Origin: Cecembia rubra | GTDB lineage: Bacteria; Bacteroidota; Bacteroidia; Cytophagales; Cyclobacteriaceae | DNA length: 64,000 bases | Direction: 5' to 3' | NCBI RefSeq assembly: GCF_003014575.1 | Contig: NZ_PYGF01000002.1 | Location: forward strand, 62,001 to 126,000 | In this document: positions 9,771-18,833 of the stretch, one piece after another | How the letters are laid out: the number at the start of each line of letters is the position of its first letter | Numbering within the stretch: the stretch's first letter is position 1 | Translations under genes and position numbers: made by a program | The notes under the pieces: model-generated | Databases searched by the model: none | Told to the model about the DNA's origin: nothing | The model's input: the letters and a program-made list of their open reading frames with translations, nothing else

Positions 9771-10238
9771 ATGAAAAAAATTTTCCTATTTGGTTTTTTA
9801 TTGTTTTTCGGACTGGCTTCCTGCAATCAGGATGATAAAGAGCCTGAATTTACCATTAATGGGTATTGGAATTTGGTGCAAATGATTCCTGCTTGGCAAA
9901 TTCCCGAAATGCCAGAAAAACAGATAGATTTTGAGGAGAAGTATATTTTCAACCATGACGGGACGTTTATCAAATTTTCTTACAAACCTAAGGGTATTGG
10001 GGATAAGCTCGAGGTACCCACACAGGCTCTTGGAGTTTACTCATTTGAAACTTATGAAGAGAAGAATGAAACCATCCTTTATGTGTTGTACCTGAGATTC
10101 GATACCAATATCAACATGGCGGCCAATTGTGGGGAAGGGGCCAGAGAGACATTATATGTCAGGAATGATAGGAGCCTGATCAATAATTCCTGGGCTGCTT
10201 GTGATGGACCTTCTTATGTTTATTCAAAAGGGAGATAA
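9771..10238 (+). CDS. Small lipoprotein, lipocalin-like, unknown function
   Basis: A 155-residue protein with a lipoprotein signal peptide: MKKIFLFGFLLFFGLASC, with the lipobox LASC and the modified cysteine at residue 18. The mature part begins with acidic residues (NQDDKEPEF). It then shows a pattern seen in lipocalin-like Bacteroidota lipoproteins: an early G-Y-W-N-L strand, a KYIFNHDGTFIKFSY strand pair and a late YVRNDRSLI strand. Two cysteines (in AANCGEGA and WAACDGP) could form a disulfide. It stands alone between two minus-strand operons. Function unknown. Confidence 0.65.
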   Translation: MKKIFLFGFLLFFGLASCNQDDKEPEFTINGYWNLVQMIPAWQIPEMPEKQIDFEEKYIFNHDGTFIKFSYKPKGIGDKLEVPTQALGVYSFETYEEKNETILYVLYLRFDTNINMAANCGEGARETLYVRNDRSLINNSWAACDGPSYVYSKGR

Positions 10239-10287
10239 CTATCAAAAGCATTGTTTCTTATCCAGACTTGAAGGTTAGCTTTCTTGA

Positions 10288-11631
10288 TTAAGCATTAAAG
10301 ATCAATTTGAAAGTAGTGCCTTCTCCAATTTTGGATTTGACCTGGATGTTACCTTTGTGCCTTCTCATGATTTGCTTTGATAGACTCAAACCAATTCCAG
10401 AACCAGTTTTTTTGGTCGTAAAGAAAGGTATGAATATTTTGGCAAGAGCCTCTTCTTCTATCCCTTTTCCACTGTCACTGACTTCAATAATTATTTTGCC
10501 AGATTCGTCAATATAGGCTCTCAAAGTGATAATCCGCATGACTGCATCTTCTACTGCGTGGATTGCATTTTGGATCAGATTGATCAGTACCTGTTCGATC
10601 AGGTTCTGGTCACCAAAGAGGATAAGTTCGTCTGGTTCTATTTGGGTCCGTAGGATAATCTGATGATTGTCAAATTGATGTTGCAACAAAGTTTCCAGTT
10701 GGACAAATAGTTTTTTTAATTGGATGGTCTGGAATTTTGGGATTGGGATATGAGCCAAGCTTCTAAATTCACTCACAAAATTGATCATTCCTTCACTTCG
10801 CTTTTCTATGGTACCAATTGCCATTAGGTAATCTTCCAGATCAGATTGGGCCACAGTAATATTCAAGTCCAATTTGTTTTCAATGTCAGATTTGACCGTA
10901 GCAGCAAGAGAAGAAATAGGAGCAATACTGTTCATGATTTCATGGGTTAGTACCCGAACCAGATTTTGCCATGCTTCCATTTCTTTTTCTTCAAGTTCGC
11001 TTTGGATATTCTGAAGAGATACAAGTTTGAACTTGGTATCACGTAAAATTAACTCAATGACATAGACTGAGAGCTGCATAATGCCATCCGGATGGGCAAT
11101 TTTGATCAGTTCACTACCGCCAGTTCTGAGGTGATGTATGGCATGATGCAATTCCTTATTGATTTTTTCAACTTCATGGATATTGATCAGATTTTGGATA
11201 TTGAGCATGCGCTTGGCAGCAGTATTGACAATCTGCACTTTTCCTTCCTCATCAAATGTGATCAAACCAATGCTCAGATGTTGAAAAACTGAGCGGAAGT
11301 ATTGGTAATTGGCTTCTTTTTCTGCCTGGTCTTCCTGCAGTTTTGCCAAAATGGCATTGAATTCTATGTGAAGGTCATCAGTCTCAGTACCGTCAAATTT
11401 TACCGGATATACATTAGTATAATCATCTTGCTTGATATTGTCCAAAAATTGACGCACCTTTTTGAATGAATTTTCTGAGTAGCGAACAAGAAAAATTACC
11501 TGTGCCAACACAAGAATAATGAAAAGGGATATCACAAATACCCCTGACCCATTGATAATGAAATAGGATAATAAAAATAGGGAACCGGCCAAAAGAGCGA
11601 TTCTTCCGAGCAGACCAACTTTATAATCCAT
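10288..11631 (-). CDS. Sensor histidine kinase, NtrB/AtoS-like
   Basis: A 447-residue membrane kinase. Two hydrophobic segments lie near residues 9-26 and 31-50 with almost no periplasmic loop, then a linker, a PAS-like domain (about 108-210, FQHLSIGLITFDEEGKVQIVN) and the kinase core. The phosphorylated histidine is H230 in VLTHEIMNSIAPIS. The ATP site shows the N box (LIEQVLINLIQNAIHAVED), G1 (VSDSGKGIEEE), F box (FIPFFTTK) and G2 (GSGIGLSLSKQIM). It senses an unknown cue from the membrane or cytoplasm. It overlaps the upstream sigma-54 response regulator gene by 11 bases, so the two form a two-component pair. Confidence 0.93.
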   Translation of the reverse strand: MDYKVGLLGRIALLAGSLFLLSYFIINGSGVFVISLFIILVLAQVIFLVRYSENSFKKVRQFLDNIKQDDYTNVYPVKFDGTETDDLHIEFNAILAKLQEDQAEKEANYQYFRSVFQHLSIGLITFDEEGKVQIVNTAAKRMLNIQNLINIHEVEKINKELHHAIHHLRTGGSELIKIAHPDGIMQLSVYVIELILRDTKFKLVSLQNIQSELEEKEMEAWQNLVRVLTHEIMNSIAPISSLAATVKSDIENKLDLNITVAQSDLEDYLMAIGTIEKRSEGMINFVSEFRSLAHIPIPKFQTIQLKKLFVQLETLLQHQFDNHQIILRTQIEPDELILFGDQNLIEQVLINLIQNAIHAVEDAVMRIITLRAYIDESGKIIIEVSDSGKGIEEEALAKIFIPFFTTKKTGSGIGLSLSKQIMRRHKGNIQVKSKIGEGTTFKLIFNA

Positions 11632-13003
11632 ATTTTTCTAATCTTCTGTACAAAGAAGCACGGGTCAAACCCAGTTCTTTTGCCGCTTTGGAAATATTTC
11701 CCCCATTCTTATCGATTACCCGCTGAATAGTGGTTTTCTCGACTTCGTCCAGGTTAAATGTTGCAGGAGTTGTAATCTTTTCATTGACAGGTTTGGCAGA
11801 AAGGAAAAAGAAATCCCTGCTGTCCAATTCTTCACCATCAGCCATGATGATGGCTCTTTCTATGGCATGTTGTAGCTCACGGATGTTTCCGGGCCAATTA
11901 TACCTTTGGAGCAATTGCATGGCCGAAGGAGTAAATCCCTTGAAAGTTTTGCGGTATTTTTGACTGTATACTTTAAGGAAATGTTCTGATAATAAAGGTA
12001 TATCGTCTTGTCTTTCCCTCAATGGAGGAAGGAAAATTTCGACCGTGTTGATTCTATAAAGCAAATCCTGCCTGAAGGTGTTGTCCAAAACCATATCATG
12101 GACAGGCATATTTGTTGCACAAATTAACCTGATGTCAACAGGAATAGGCTTGTTCGTTCCAATTCTGGTCACTTCTCTTTTTTGAAGTACCGTAAGTAGT
12201 TTTGATTGAAGAGGCATGCTCAGGTTTCCGATTTCATCTAGAAATAAGGTGCCGTTATCCGCAATTTCAAATCTTCCTGCCCGGTCTTCTTTGGCGTCAG
12301 TAAATGCCCCACGCTTATGCCCGAAGAGTTCGCTTTCAAAAAGCGTCTCTGTAATAGCTCCCATATCCACTCCCACAAAAATCTCATCTTTTCTCAGTGA
12401 CCTGTCATGAATGGCCCTTGCAATTAATTCTTTTCCTGTTCCGTTTTCCCCAAGGATCAATACATTGGCGTCAGTCTGTGCCACTTTGTCAATTATTGAA
12501 AAGATGTTTTTCATGGAAGCACTGTGACCAATGATGTCTATATAGGGCTTTTTTGCATCAGATTGAAGCTGTTTCTGCTTTTTGGAAAGCTTGTCCACTT
12601 CATCATAACTTTCTTTCAATCTACTGGCAGCGGTAAGGGTAGCCAGGAGTTTTTCATTTTGCCATGGCTTAAGGATAAAATCTGTGGCTCCTTCTTTCAA
12701 TGCCTTAACTGCCATTTCCACATCCCCAAAGGCTGTAATTAATATGACCACTGCTTTTGGATCAATCTCTTTGATTTGTTTTAACCAGTGAAACCCTTCT
12801 TTTCCAGAAGTGGTGTCCTCCGTGAAATTCATGTCCAATAGAATAACATCATAGCTATTGTTGTTGACCAAAAAAGGAATACGCCGGGGGTCTTTTTCAA
12901 TGGTAACTTCTTTGGCAAATTTTTTTAAAAGCATTTTTGCCGCAAACAACAAATCTTCGTTGTCATCTATGATCAATATTTTTCCAAGTTGAGGATTTTC
13001 CAT
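11621..13003 (-). CDS. Sigma-54-dependent response regulator, NtrC family
   Basis: About 460 residues in three domains. An N-terminal receiver carries the acidic pair DD and the phospho-acceptor Asp in VILLDMNF. A central AAA+ domain has Walker A GENGTGKE, the sigma-54 loop as GAFTDA (classical GAFTGA) and Walker B GTLFLDEIG. A Fis-type helix-turn-helix lies at the C-terminus (GGNISKAAKELGLTRASLYRRLEKYG). It should activate sigma-54 promoters after phosphorylation by the kinase encoded just downstream. An ATG at 13003 (MENPQ) is chosen; another at 13027 adds eight residues. A -7-like TATATTTG reads on this strand at 13083-13076. Confidence 0.93.
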   Translation of the reverse strand: MENPQLGKILIIDDNEDLLFAAKMLLKKFAKEVTIEKDPRRIPFLVNNNSYDVILLDMNFTEDTTSGKEGFHWLKQIKEIDPKAVVILITAFGDVEMAVKALKEGATDFILKPWQNEKLLATLTAASRLKESYDEVDKLSKKQKQLQSDAKKPYIDIIGHSASMKNIFSIIDKVAQTDANVLILGENGTGKELIARAIHDRSLRKDEIFVGVDMGAITETLFESELFGHKRGAFTDAKEDRAGRFEIADNGTLFLDEIGNLSMPLQSKLLTVLQKREVTRIGTNKPIPVDIRLICATNMPVHDMVLDNTFRQDLLYRINTVEIFLPPLRERQDDIPLLSEHFLKVYSQKYRKTFKGFTPSAMQLLQRYNWPGNIRELQHAIERAIIMADGEELDSRDFFFLSAKPVNEKITTPATFNLDEVEKTTIQRVIDKNGGNISKAAKELGLTRASLYRRLEKYGL

Positions 13004-13178
13004 AGCACTGAATTTTTTATATATCATGACAAAATGATGCCATTTTGAAAAACATCATTTTTTGCCTCTTTTCGTCAAATATAAGAATGAAAGTGTTCAA
13101 AAACGAACATTTCTATATAAAAATCGGACAGGGTGATGGGAGATAGCGGACAGGTTTTTTATTGGGCATCAAAAGTGT

Positions 13179-13186
13179 TACCTTTG
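13179..13186 (+). promoter_or_regulatory. Candidate -7 element for the FKBP gene
   Basis: TACCTTTG matches the Bacteroidota -7 consensus TAnnTTTG exactly and lies 26 bases before the ATG at 13213. The -33 region is only T-rich, without a clean TTTG. Confidence 0.45.
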
Positions 13187-13212
13187 CTAATAATCAATTC
13201 AAAAAGCAAATT

Positions 13213-13641
13213 ATGGCAGTAGCAAGCAAAGGCGATGCAGTGAAAGTTCACTACACCGGAAGACTGGAAGATGGAACTGTATTTGACAGTTCTACAAACA
13301 AAGAACCACTTCAGTTTGTACTTGGTGATGGCAATATGATCAAAGGTTTTGACGCGGCAGTACATGGTATGGAGATAGGTGAGGCGAAAAGTGTGACTAT
13401 TCCCTGTGTAGAGGCTTATGGTGAAAAAAGAGAAGACATGATGTTGGATATCCCAATGGAGCAGGTTCCTCCTCATATCAATCCTGAAGTAGGCATGGAA
13501 TTGTCTCTTCAAAATCAGGCGGGTCAGCCGGTACCTGTGAAAGTGACCTATGTTGATGAGGTCAAAATCACTTTGGATGCGAACCATCCTTTGGCAGGAA
13601 AAGATTTGATTTTTGATATCACTTTGGTGGAAATTTCTTAA
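13213..13641 (+). CDS. FKBP-type peptidyl-prolyl isomerase, SlyD-like
   Basis: A 142-residue cytoplasmic prolyl isomerase and chaperone. The FKBP core begins VKVHYTGRLEDGTVFDSS and continues with FVLGDGNMIKGFDAAVHGMEIGE; a SlyD-type insert-in-flap region follows (AYGEKREDMMLDIPMEQ) and the chain closes with NHPLAGKDLIFDITLVEI. There is no histidine-rich metal-binding tail like that of E. coli SlyD. The ATG at 13213 (MAVASKGD) is preferred to a TTG 17 codons upstream, because it sits directly before the domain and just after a -7 element. The gene is monocistronic and ends at a bidirectional terminator. Confidence 0.93.
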   Translation: MAVASKGDAVKVHYTGRLEDGTVFDSSTNKEPLQFVLGDGNMIKGFDAAVHGMEIGEAKSVTIPCVEAYGEKREDMMLDIPMEQVPPHINPEVGMELSLQNQAGQPVPVKVTYVDEVKITLDANHPLAGKDLIFDITLVEIS

Positions 13642-13663
13642 TATAGTTAATTAGGTAAAAAAT

Positions 13664-13688
13664 AAATCCCGGTCACTGACCGGGATTT
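13664..13688. terminator. Bidirectional rho-independent terminator
   Basis: Arms AAATCCCGG and CCGGGATTT surround a 7-base loop, with A-rich sequence on one side and T-rich on the other. It lies between the convergent FKBP gene and the gene ending at 13694 and can serve both. Confidence 0.85.
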
Positions 13689-13693
13689 TTATT

Positions 13694-14518
13694 TTAGTAT
13701 TCAGCAAGTGGACTATTGGACTTCGAAAAGATAAATACTCTTTTACCATCACTGAAAATCACACTATATTGGTTGACCCAGACCTCTTTGACAGAAAGAT
13801 TATCAGGAAGAGGGACAGTTTCCACCTTACCAGTCATAAAGTTTTGTAGTATCAGTTTTTTTTCGTTGGAATAAACCAGGAAGTTTTTCCAAAAGGAAAA
13901 TTTTTGATCCAATTTTATTGGTAAAGTTTTCAGGAGGTTGGCTTGATTGTCCAGGATATAAATGCCTTCATTCCGGATATTCAGAAACAGCATATTTTGG
14001 TATTCCCTCATGTCCTGCACATCCAGTGAGGATTGGTTGAGGATTAAGTTCAAGGGCTGATGTTGTTGCACAATTCTGATTCGGAAATCAAATTGCTTAA
14101 GAGAAAGGTCTGCTTCGTCAAAAAACCAAATGATATTGTTGTTACCAAGAGTGGCTGATTTAGCCAAATTGATTTGATCCAAAGGTACTCTGTTTTCTGC
14201 AACAGGATTGATAAACCTATCCAAAATCCTGTATTCCTGAAGATCAATCGAAAAGGTAAAAATATTGGCTGTCCTTGCTGCTTCCAAGCTGCTCAATGCC
14301 CCCTGACGGGCAGGGGAGAAGTTGTTTATTTCCTTTGCTGTGTGGTCAAATTGGTAGATATTCCCTTCAAGGTCTGCTAGGAAGATAAAACCTTGGTTAT
14401 CTAATGAAATCAATCCAAGCCTTGGGAAATCAATAGTGCTTTCCAGTTTCCAAATATTCTGGGCAAGGGAATTGCTGAAAATTAGGAAGGGCAATATGAG
14501 GCCAAGGATCCATTTCAT
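13694..14518 (-). CDS. Exported protein, probably beta-propeller, unknown function
   Basis: A 274-residue protein with a signal peptide (MKWILGLILPFLIFSNSLAQ). The mature part has repeated strand-turn units such as GLISLDNQGFIFLADLEGNIYQF, each close to a propeller blade (LDNQGFIFLADLEGNIYQF, NNIIWFFDEADLSLKQFDF, NEGIYILDNQANLLKTLP, DGKRVFIFSK). There is no catalytic motif. The start codon overlaps the stop of lpxH by 4 bases, so it is translationally coupled to a lipid A gene; whether it shares that pathway is unknown. Such a pairing suggests conserved co-expression more than a shared reaction. Confidence 0.65.
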   Translation of the reverse strand: MKWILGLILPFLIFSNSLAQNIWKLESTIDFPRLGLISLDNQGFIFLADLEGNIYQFDHTAKEINNFSPARQGALSSLEAARTANIFTFSIDLQEYRILDRFINPVAENRVPLDQINLAKSATLGNNNIIWFFDEADLSLKQFDFRIRIVQQHQPLNLILNQSSLDVQDMREYQNMLFLNIRNEGIYILDNQANLLKTLPIKLDQKFSFWKNFLVYSNEKKLILQNFMTGKVETVPLPDNLSVKEVWVNQYSVIFSDGKRVFIFSKSNSPLAEY

Positions 14519-15276
14519 TCTTCAAATTTTTTCACTTCAAATTTTTTGCCATCAAACACACCGTAAGTAAAATAATTGACCCATTCTCCCAGATTGTAGT
14601 ATCTGGACTTTTCACCTACCGGAAGGTCTAAAGGCAAATGCCTATGTCCAAATACAAAATAATCGAAATGTTTACTTTTAATCAGCTGCTTGCAATAAGC
14701 CCAAAGCCATTCATCTTCTCCTTTAAATTCCCCTTCATTTTTGCTCAAATTAGTTATTCTGCTGTTTTTGGACCATTTATGGGCCAATCTGACACCAAGG
14801 TCAGGATGGATCCATTTAAAAATCCATTGGCAAAAGGGGTTTGTAAAAATCTTTTTTAAGATTTTGTATGTCTCATCACCTGGTCCTAGTCCATCTCCAT
14901 GTCCAATTAGGAATTTTTTTCCTTCTATGGTAATTTCTATGGGGTTATGGTAAACAGGCACGCCCAATTCCTTGGTAAAGTAATTATTCATCCAAAGGTC
15001 ATGGTTCCCTGTAAAGAAAAAAACAGGTATGTTTTTATCGCGTAGGTCAGCTATTTTAGCTATAAACCTGATAAATCCTTTAGGAATTACCTTGTCATAT
15101 TCAAACCAAAAATCGAAAATATCTCCGACCAAAAAGATGGCTTCTGCCTCCTGCTCAATGCTGTTCAGCCATTTGATAATTTTTCTTTCTCTTTCCTTAC
15201 TGCTTATGTCATCTGGAGCACCCAAATGGAAATCTGAAGCAAAAAAAACTTTCTTTTCTTTAAGGGAAATATTCAT
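14515..15276 (-). CDS. lpxH: UDP-2,3-diacylglucosamine diphosphatase
   Basis: A 253-residue peripheral inner-membrane phosphoesterase that releases lipid X from UDP-2,3-diacylglucosamine in the lipid A pathway. The metal motifs occur in order: SDFHLG, GDIFDFWFEYD, GNHDLWM, GHGDGLGPGD and GHRHLPLDL. The FDFWFEYD block and GHGDGLGPGD are closer to typical LpxH than the paralogue at 8651. The ATG at 15276 (MNISLKEKK) is preferred to a GTG seven codons earlier. It is followed by a coupled small exported-protein gene. Confidence 0.9.
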   Translation of the reverse strand: MNISLKEKKVFFASDFHLGAPDDISSKERERKIIKWLNSIEQEAEAIFLVGDIFDFWFEYDKVIPKGFIRFIAKIADLRDKNIPVFFFTGNHDLWMNNYFTKELGVPVYHNPIEITIEGKKFLIGHGDGLGPGDETYKILKKIFTNPFCQWIFKWIHPDLGVRLAHKWSKNSRITNLSKNEGEFKGEDEWLWAYCKQLIKSKHFDYFVFGHRHLPLDLPVGEKSRYYNLGEWVNYFTYGVFDGKKFEVKKFEE

Positions 15277-15375
15277 GGTTTCTATGTAGACCCACAAAGA
15301 TAAGGATTAGGTCTTAAACGGTAAAAGCATAGGTCATTCCAAAGGCCTAAAACAAAAAGGCAGTATCAGGAAAAA

Positions 15376-15404
15376 AAATAGCCTTCGTTTAGGAAGGCTA
15401 TTTT
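15376..15404 (-). terminator. Terminator after ftsH
   Basis: Arms AAAATAGCCTTC and GAAGGCTATTTT around a 6-base loop, 17 bases after the ftsH stop. The lower-strand T-run follows the stem. Confidence 0.88.
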
Positions 15405-15420
15405 GGAATTGAAATTAAGT

Positions 15421-17487
15421 TTAACCTTTATTTTCTTCCACCTGAGGTTCCTCTTTTGGTTTTGCCCCAATGTTGGTTTCAGTTTTATCTTCTGCCTTAG
15501 CTTTCTCTAATTCGGATTTTTCTTTCTCTTCAGATTTTTTTGTAAAGGCTTCATATGTAGTTTCCTTAGCAAAAGGTCTTTTGCCAATCAGTCTTTCCAA
15601 GTCGGATTGGAATAGGATTTCCTTTTCCAACAGTTCCTTGGCAAGTGTCTCCAATTCACTTCTCTTGCTGGTCAGAAGTACTTTGGTTCTTTCATATGCA
15701 GTCGAAATCAATTTTCTGACTTCTTCATCAATTGTTTCAGCAGTCGTTTCGGAATAAGGCTTCGTCATCCTATAGTCATTGCCTTTGCTATCATAGAAAG
15801 ACACATTTCCTATTTTGTCATTCATGCCATATACTGATACCATTGAATATGCCACTTTGGTGACTCGCTCAAGATCACTGAGGGCACCGGTTGAAATTTT
15901 TCCGAATACGATCTCTTCAGCTGCTCGGCCACCCAGGGTCATGCACATTTCATCCAGTAATTGTTCTGTTTGATATAAGAATTGCTCTTTAGGCAAGTAT
16001 TGAGCATAGCCCAAAGCTGCGACCCCTCTTGGAACGATACTTACTTTAACCAATGGATCAGCATGCTCCAGGAACCAACCTGCAACAGCGTGACCTGCTT
16101 CATGATAGGCTACGATTTGCTTTTCTTCTGGAGAGATGATTTTGTTTTTCTTTTCCAAGCCACCAATCACCCTGTCAATCGCATCCTGGAAATCCTGCAT
16201 GTCTACTGCAGTTTTATTTCTTCTGGCAGCGATCAAGGCTGCCTCATTACATACATTTGCAATTTCAGCTCCAGCAAAACCAGGGGTCTGGGCTGCCAAT
16301 TTTTTTGCATCCACATTATCAGTGGTTTTGATAGGGGTAAGGTGTACCTTGAATATGGCCTCACGTCCCAAAATATCTGGTTTATCTACAGATATCTGTC
16401 TGTCAAATCGACCTGGCCTTAACAAAGCAGAATCCAGAACATCGGGCCTGTTGGTAGCTGCAAGGACAATTACACCGGAATCTGTTCCGAAGCCGTCCAT
16501 TTCCACCAATAGGGAGTTTAACGTATTTTCTCTTTCATCATTGGATCCAGGCATTTGTCCTTTGCCCCTGGACCTACCGATGGCATCGATTTCATCGATA
16601 AATATGATGCAGGGAGCTTTCTCTTTTGCTTGTTTGAAAAGATCCCTTACCCTGGCAGCACCAACACCTACAAACATTTCCACAAAATCAGAACCTGAGA
16701 GGGTAAAGAAGGGTACACCTGCCTCACCTGCAACTGCTTTTGCGAGCAAGGTCTTTCCTGTTCCCGGAGGTCCTACTAATAGAGCACCCTTAGGGATTTT
16801 GCCACCAAGTTTGGTGAATTTGGATGGGTTTTTTAAGAACTCTACAATCTCCTGAATTTCTTCCTTGGCTTCATCCAAACCAGCCACATTGTCAAAGGTT
16901 ATTTTGACCTTGTTTTCTGCATCAAACAGCTGTGCCCTAGATTTCCCGACATTGAAAATCTGACCGCCCGGACCGCTAGGACCTGCCATTCTTCTCATCA
17001 TGATCCAGAAGAAGAGGAACAAAAGGATGAGGAATCCAAAACTTGAAAACCAATTGGTCCATGATTCCTGGGTTTTGGCAGTGTATCCTATCCTATCGCT
17101 GTCAGGTTTAGTGCTTTCCAGCTTTTGAAAATCCTCAATGAATTTATCCACTGAAGCTATTTTGACCTGATAATGGGGGCCACTTGGAGTGAAAAAAGGG
17201 CTATTGGCCTCCAGTTCATCCTTGTATTTTTTATTCTGTAAAGATTCAGGTTTAAGGCTGACTTCTACCAGATTTTGGTTGTAAATGACAACCACCTTAG
17301 CCACATCATTGGCAAGGTACATGTCCTCAAACTTTTTCAGAGTGATGTCTATAACGGTGTTTCTTTGGTTGAACCAAGTGAGACCGATCAGCACAATTAC
17401 AGCCGTAATTATCAGCCAAAGCTGAAAATTGGGCCTCTGAGGTGTTTTCGGAATGAAGTTTTTATTACTCTTGTTGTTTTCGCTCAT
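15421..17487 (-). CDS. ftsH: ATP-dependent zinc metalloprotease FtsH
   Basis: A 688-residue inner-membrane AAA+ protease that extracts and degrades membrane and unstable cytoplasmic proteins as a hexamer. Transmembrane helices lie near residues 22-39 and 147-164 with a periplasmic domain between. Walker A GPPGTGKT is at 239-246, Walker B IIFIDEID near 294-301, the second region of homology [19 protein letters not shown] near 344-362, and the zinc site HEAGH at 462-466. The C-terminal tail is unusually charged (Lys/Glu-rich). It follows rsfS on the same strand after 65 bases, an arrangement often seen in this phylum. Confidence 0.97.
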   Translation of the reverse strand: MSENNKSNKNFIPKTPQRPNFQLWLIITAVIVLIGLTWFNQRNTVIDITLKKFEDMYLANDVAKVVVIYNQNLVEVSLKPESLQNKKYKDELEANSPFFTPSGPHYQVKIASVDKFIEDFQKLESTKPDSDRIGYTAKTQESWTNWFSSFGFLILLFLFFWIMMRRMAGPSGPGGQIFNVGKSRAQLFDAENKVKITFDNVAGLDEAKEEIQEIVEFLKNPSKFTKLGGKIPKGALLVGPPGTGKTLLAKAVAGEAGVPFFTLSGSDFVEMFVGVGAARVRDLFKQAKEKAPCIIFIDEIDAIGRSRGKGQMPGSNDERENTLNSLLVEMDGFGTDSGVIVLAATNRPDVLDSALLRPGRFDRQISVDKPDILGREAIFKVHLTPIKTTDNVDAKKLAAQTPGFAGAEIANVCNEAALIAARRNKTAVDMQDFQDAIDRVIGGLEKKNKIISPEEKQIVAYHEAGHAVAGWFLEHADPLVKVSIVPRGVAALGYAQYLPKEQFLYQTEQLLDEMCMTLGGRAAEEIVFGKISTGALSDLERVTKVAYSMVSVYGMNDKIGNVSFYDSKGNDYRMTKPYSETTAETIDEEVRKLISTAYERTKVLLTSKRSELETLAKELLEKEILFQSDLERLIGKRPFAKETTYEAFTKKSEEKEKSELEKAKAEDKTETNIGAKPKEEPQVEENKG

Positions 17488-17552
17488 TCTATTTTACTAT
17501 ACTGACTTGAACTCAAATTAAAACGTTTCTGAGGCATGAAAGTTCAAAACTT

Positions 17553-17903
17553 TCAATGTTCAATTCTGGTGATTTTGGCATCCCCCCAAAGTTCCTCAAG
17601 ACCATAAAATGTTCTTTTGTCTTTCAGAAAGATATGGGCTACCACATCCACATAATCCATAAGGACCCACTGTTTGTTGTTTTTGCCCTCGCTGCGGAAT
17701 GGTCTTTCTTTATTGTTTTTGATGACTTCATCTTCAATGGAATCCGAAATCGCTTCGATTTGTGTGTCGGAGTTTCCAGAACAGATTACAAAAAAATCGG
17801 TAAAAGCATTTTTTACCCCTCTCAAATCCATCACCACGATATCGGAAGCTTTTTTTTCTTCCATGCCTTTTACAATTACTCTACTCAGCTCTTCTGCTGT
17901 CAT
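17553..17903 (-). CDS. rsfS: Ribosome silencing factor RsfS
   Basis: A 116-residue protein of the RsfS/YbeB/Iojap family, which binds ribosomal protein uL14 and blocks joining of the subunits when nutrients are scarce. Diagnostic patterns are DIVVMDLRG, FTDFFVICSGNSDTQIEAI, the central W in NKQWVLMDYVDVVAHIF and the closing YGLEELWGDA. Full length. It is probably the first gene of a transcript with ftsH and is divergent from birA, whose start is 91 bases away. Confidence 0.95.
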   Translation of the reverse strand: MTAEELSRVIVKGMEEKKASDIVVMDLRGVKNAFTDFFVICSGNSDTQIEAISDSIEDEVIKNNKERPFRSEGKNNKQWVLMDYVDVVAHIFLKDKRTFYGLEELWGDAKITRIEH

Positions 17904-17994
17904 GCTTATTTATACTAATTTTGCCCTTGGTTTTTATTGAATTTAATTGAAGGCTTAAATATCCTCATTGCCCAACAAATTAACTAATAAAAGA

Positions 17995-18750
17995 ATGCAT
18001 AAAATCCTTGCCAATACTGTTTTTCTTGGAAAAGATATTCATTTCCTGACAGAGTGTCATTCTACCAATGACCTTGCACTTGAAAAGATCAGGAATAGGG
18101 AGGTGGCTGAAGGCAGTATCGTCATCGCGGATTCACAGACCAAGGGCAGGGGACAGCGGGGTAATAGATGGTGGTCAGAACCCAATAAGAACCTTACTTT
18201 TTCATTGGTCCTTCAACCTTTTTTTCTGGATCCTTCAGAGCAATTTGAGCTAAATATTGCAGTTTCACTGGCTGTATCCGAAACTTTGTCTGATTATGTG
18301 AAAGGGATCAAACTGAAATGGCCCAATGACATTCTTCATGAGGAGAAGGGCAAGATAGGAGGAATTCTGATTGAAAATATCCTTAATCATAAGGGAATTG
18401 AGTATTCAGTAGTAGGGATAGGATTGAATATCAATCAGTCCATCTCCGAGATACCTTTTGCTACTTCCTTTTTCAATCTTACTGCGAAAGAATGGGATAG
18501 ATGGGAAATCTTCAAGTTGCTAATCAGTAAGATGGAGAAATATTATATTTTGCTTAAAAAGGGGGAGAAAAATCAGCTTAGAAGGCGGTATGTAGAAAAC
18601 CTATACCGAATTAATGAAATTGCCGAATATGATGATGGAGAGGTTTTCGAAGGTGAAATAACTGGAATAGAGCAATCAGGAAAATTGATTATAAAAAAAA
18701 GCGATGGATCTTTGAACTACTATGGTTTTAAGGAGGTTAAGTATCTGTAA
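17995..18750 (+). CDS. birA: Biotin--[acetyl-CoA-carboxylase] ligase
   Basis: A 251-residue cytoplasmic enzyme that joins biotin to the carrier domain of biotin carboxylases through biotinyl-AMP. Visible motifs are ECHSTNDLAL, the biotin/ATP loop GRGQRGNRWWSEP, KLKWPNDI and GKIGGILIE, followed by a C-terminal SH3-like cap (EFFEGEITGIEQSGKLII-type strand pattern near residue 220). It lacks the N-terminal helix-turn-helix of E. coli BirA, so it is a monofunctional ligase. ATG at 17995 is chosen over a TTG nine codons upstream. A TAATTTTG -7-like element lies at 17916-17923. Confidence 0.93.
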   Translation: MHKILANTVFLGKDIHFLTECHSTNDLALEKIRNREVAEGSIVIADSQTKGRGQRGNRWWSEPNKNLTFSLVLQPFFLDPSEQFELNIAVSLAVSETLSDYVKGIKLKWPNDILHEEKGKIGGILIENILNHKGIEYSVVGIGLNINQSISEIPFATSFFNLTAKEWDRWEIFKLLISKMEKYYILLKKGEKNQLRRRYVENLYRINEIAEYDDGEVFEGEITGIEQSGKLIIKKSDGSLNYYGFKEVKYL

Positions 18751-18782
18751 ATTCGAAATTTTATTTTGTGGTCTAAAAGCCT

Positions 18783-18790
18783 TAAATTTG
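18783..18790 (+). promoter_or_regulatory. Candidate -7 element for ahcY
   Basis: TAAATTTG matches TAnnTTTG and lies 43 bases before the ahcY ATG. The nearest TTTG upstream is only 14 bases away, so the -33 assignment is weak. Confidence 0.4.
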
Positions 18791-18833
18791 AACTCTCTAA
18801 ATTGAAAATCAAATCATTATTAAACTTTACTAT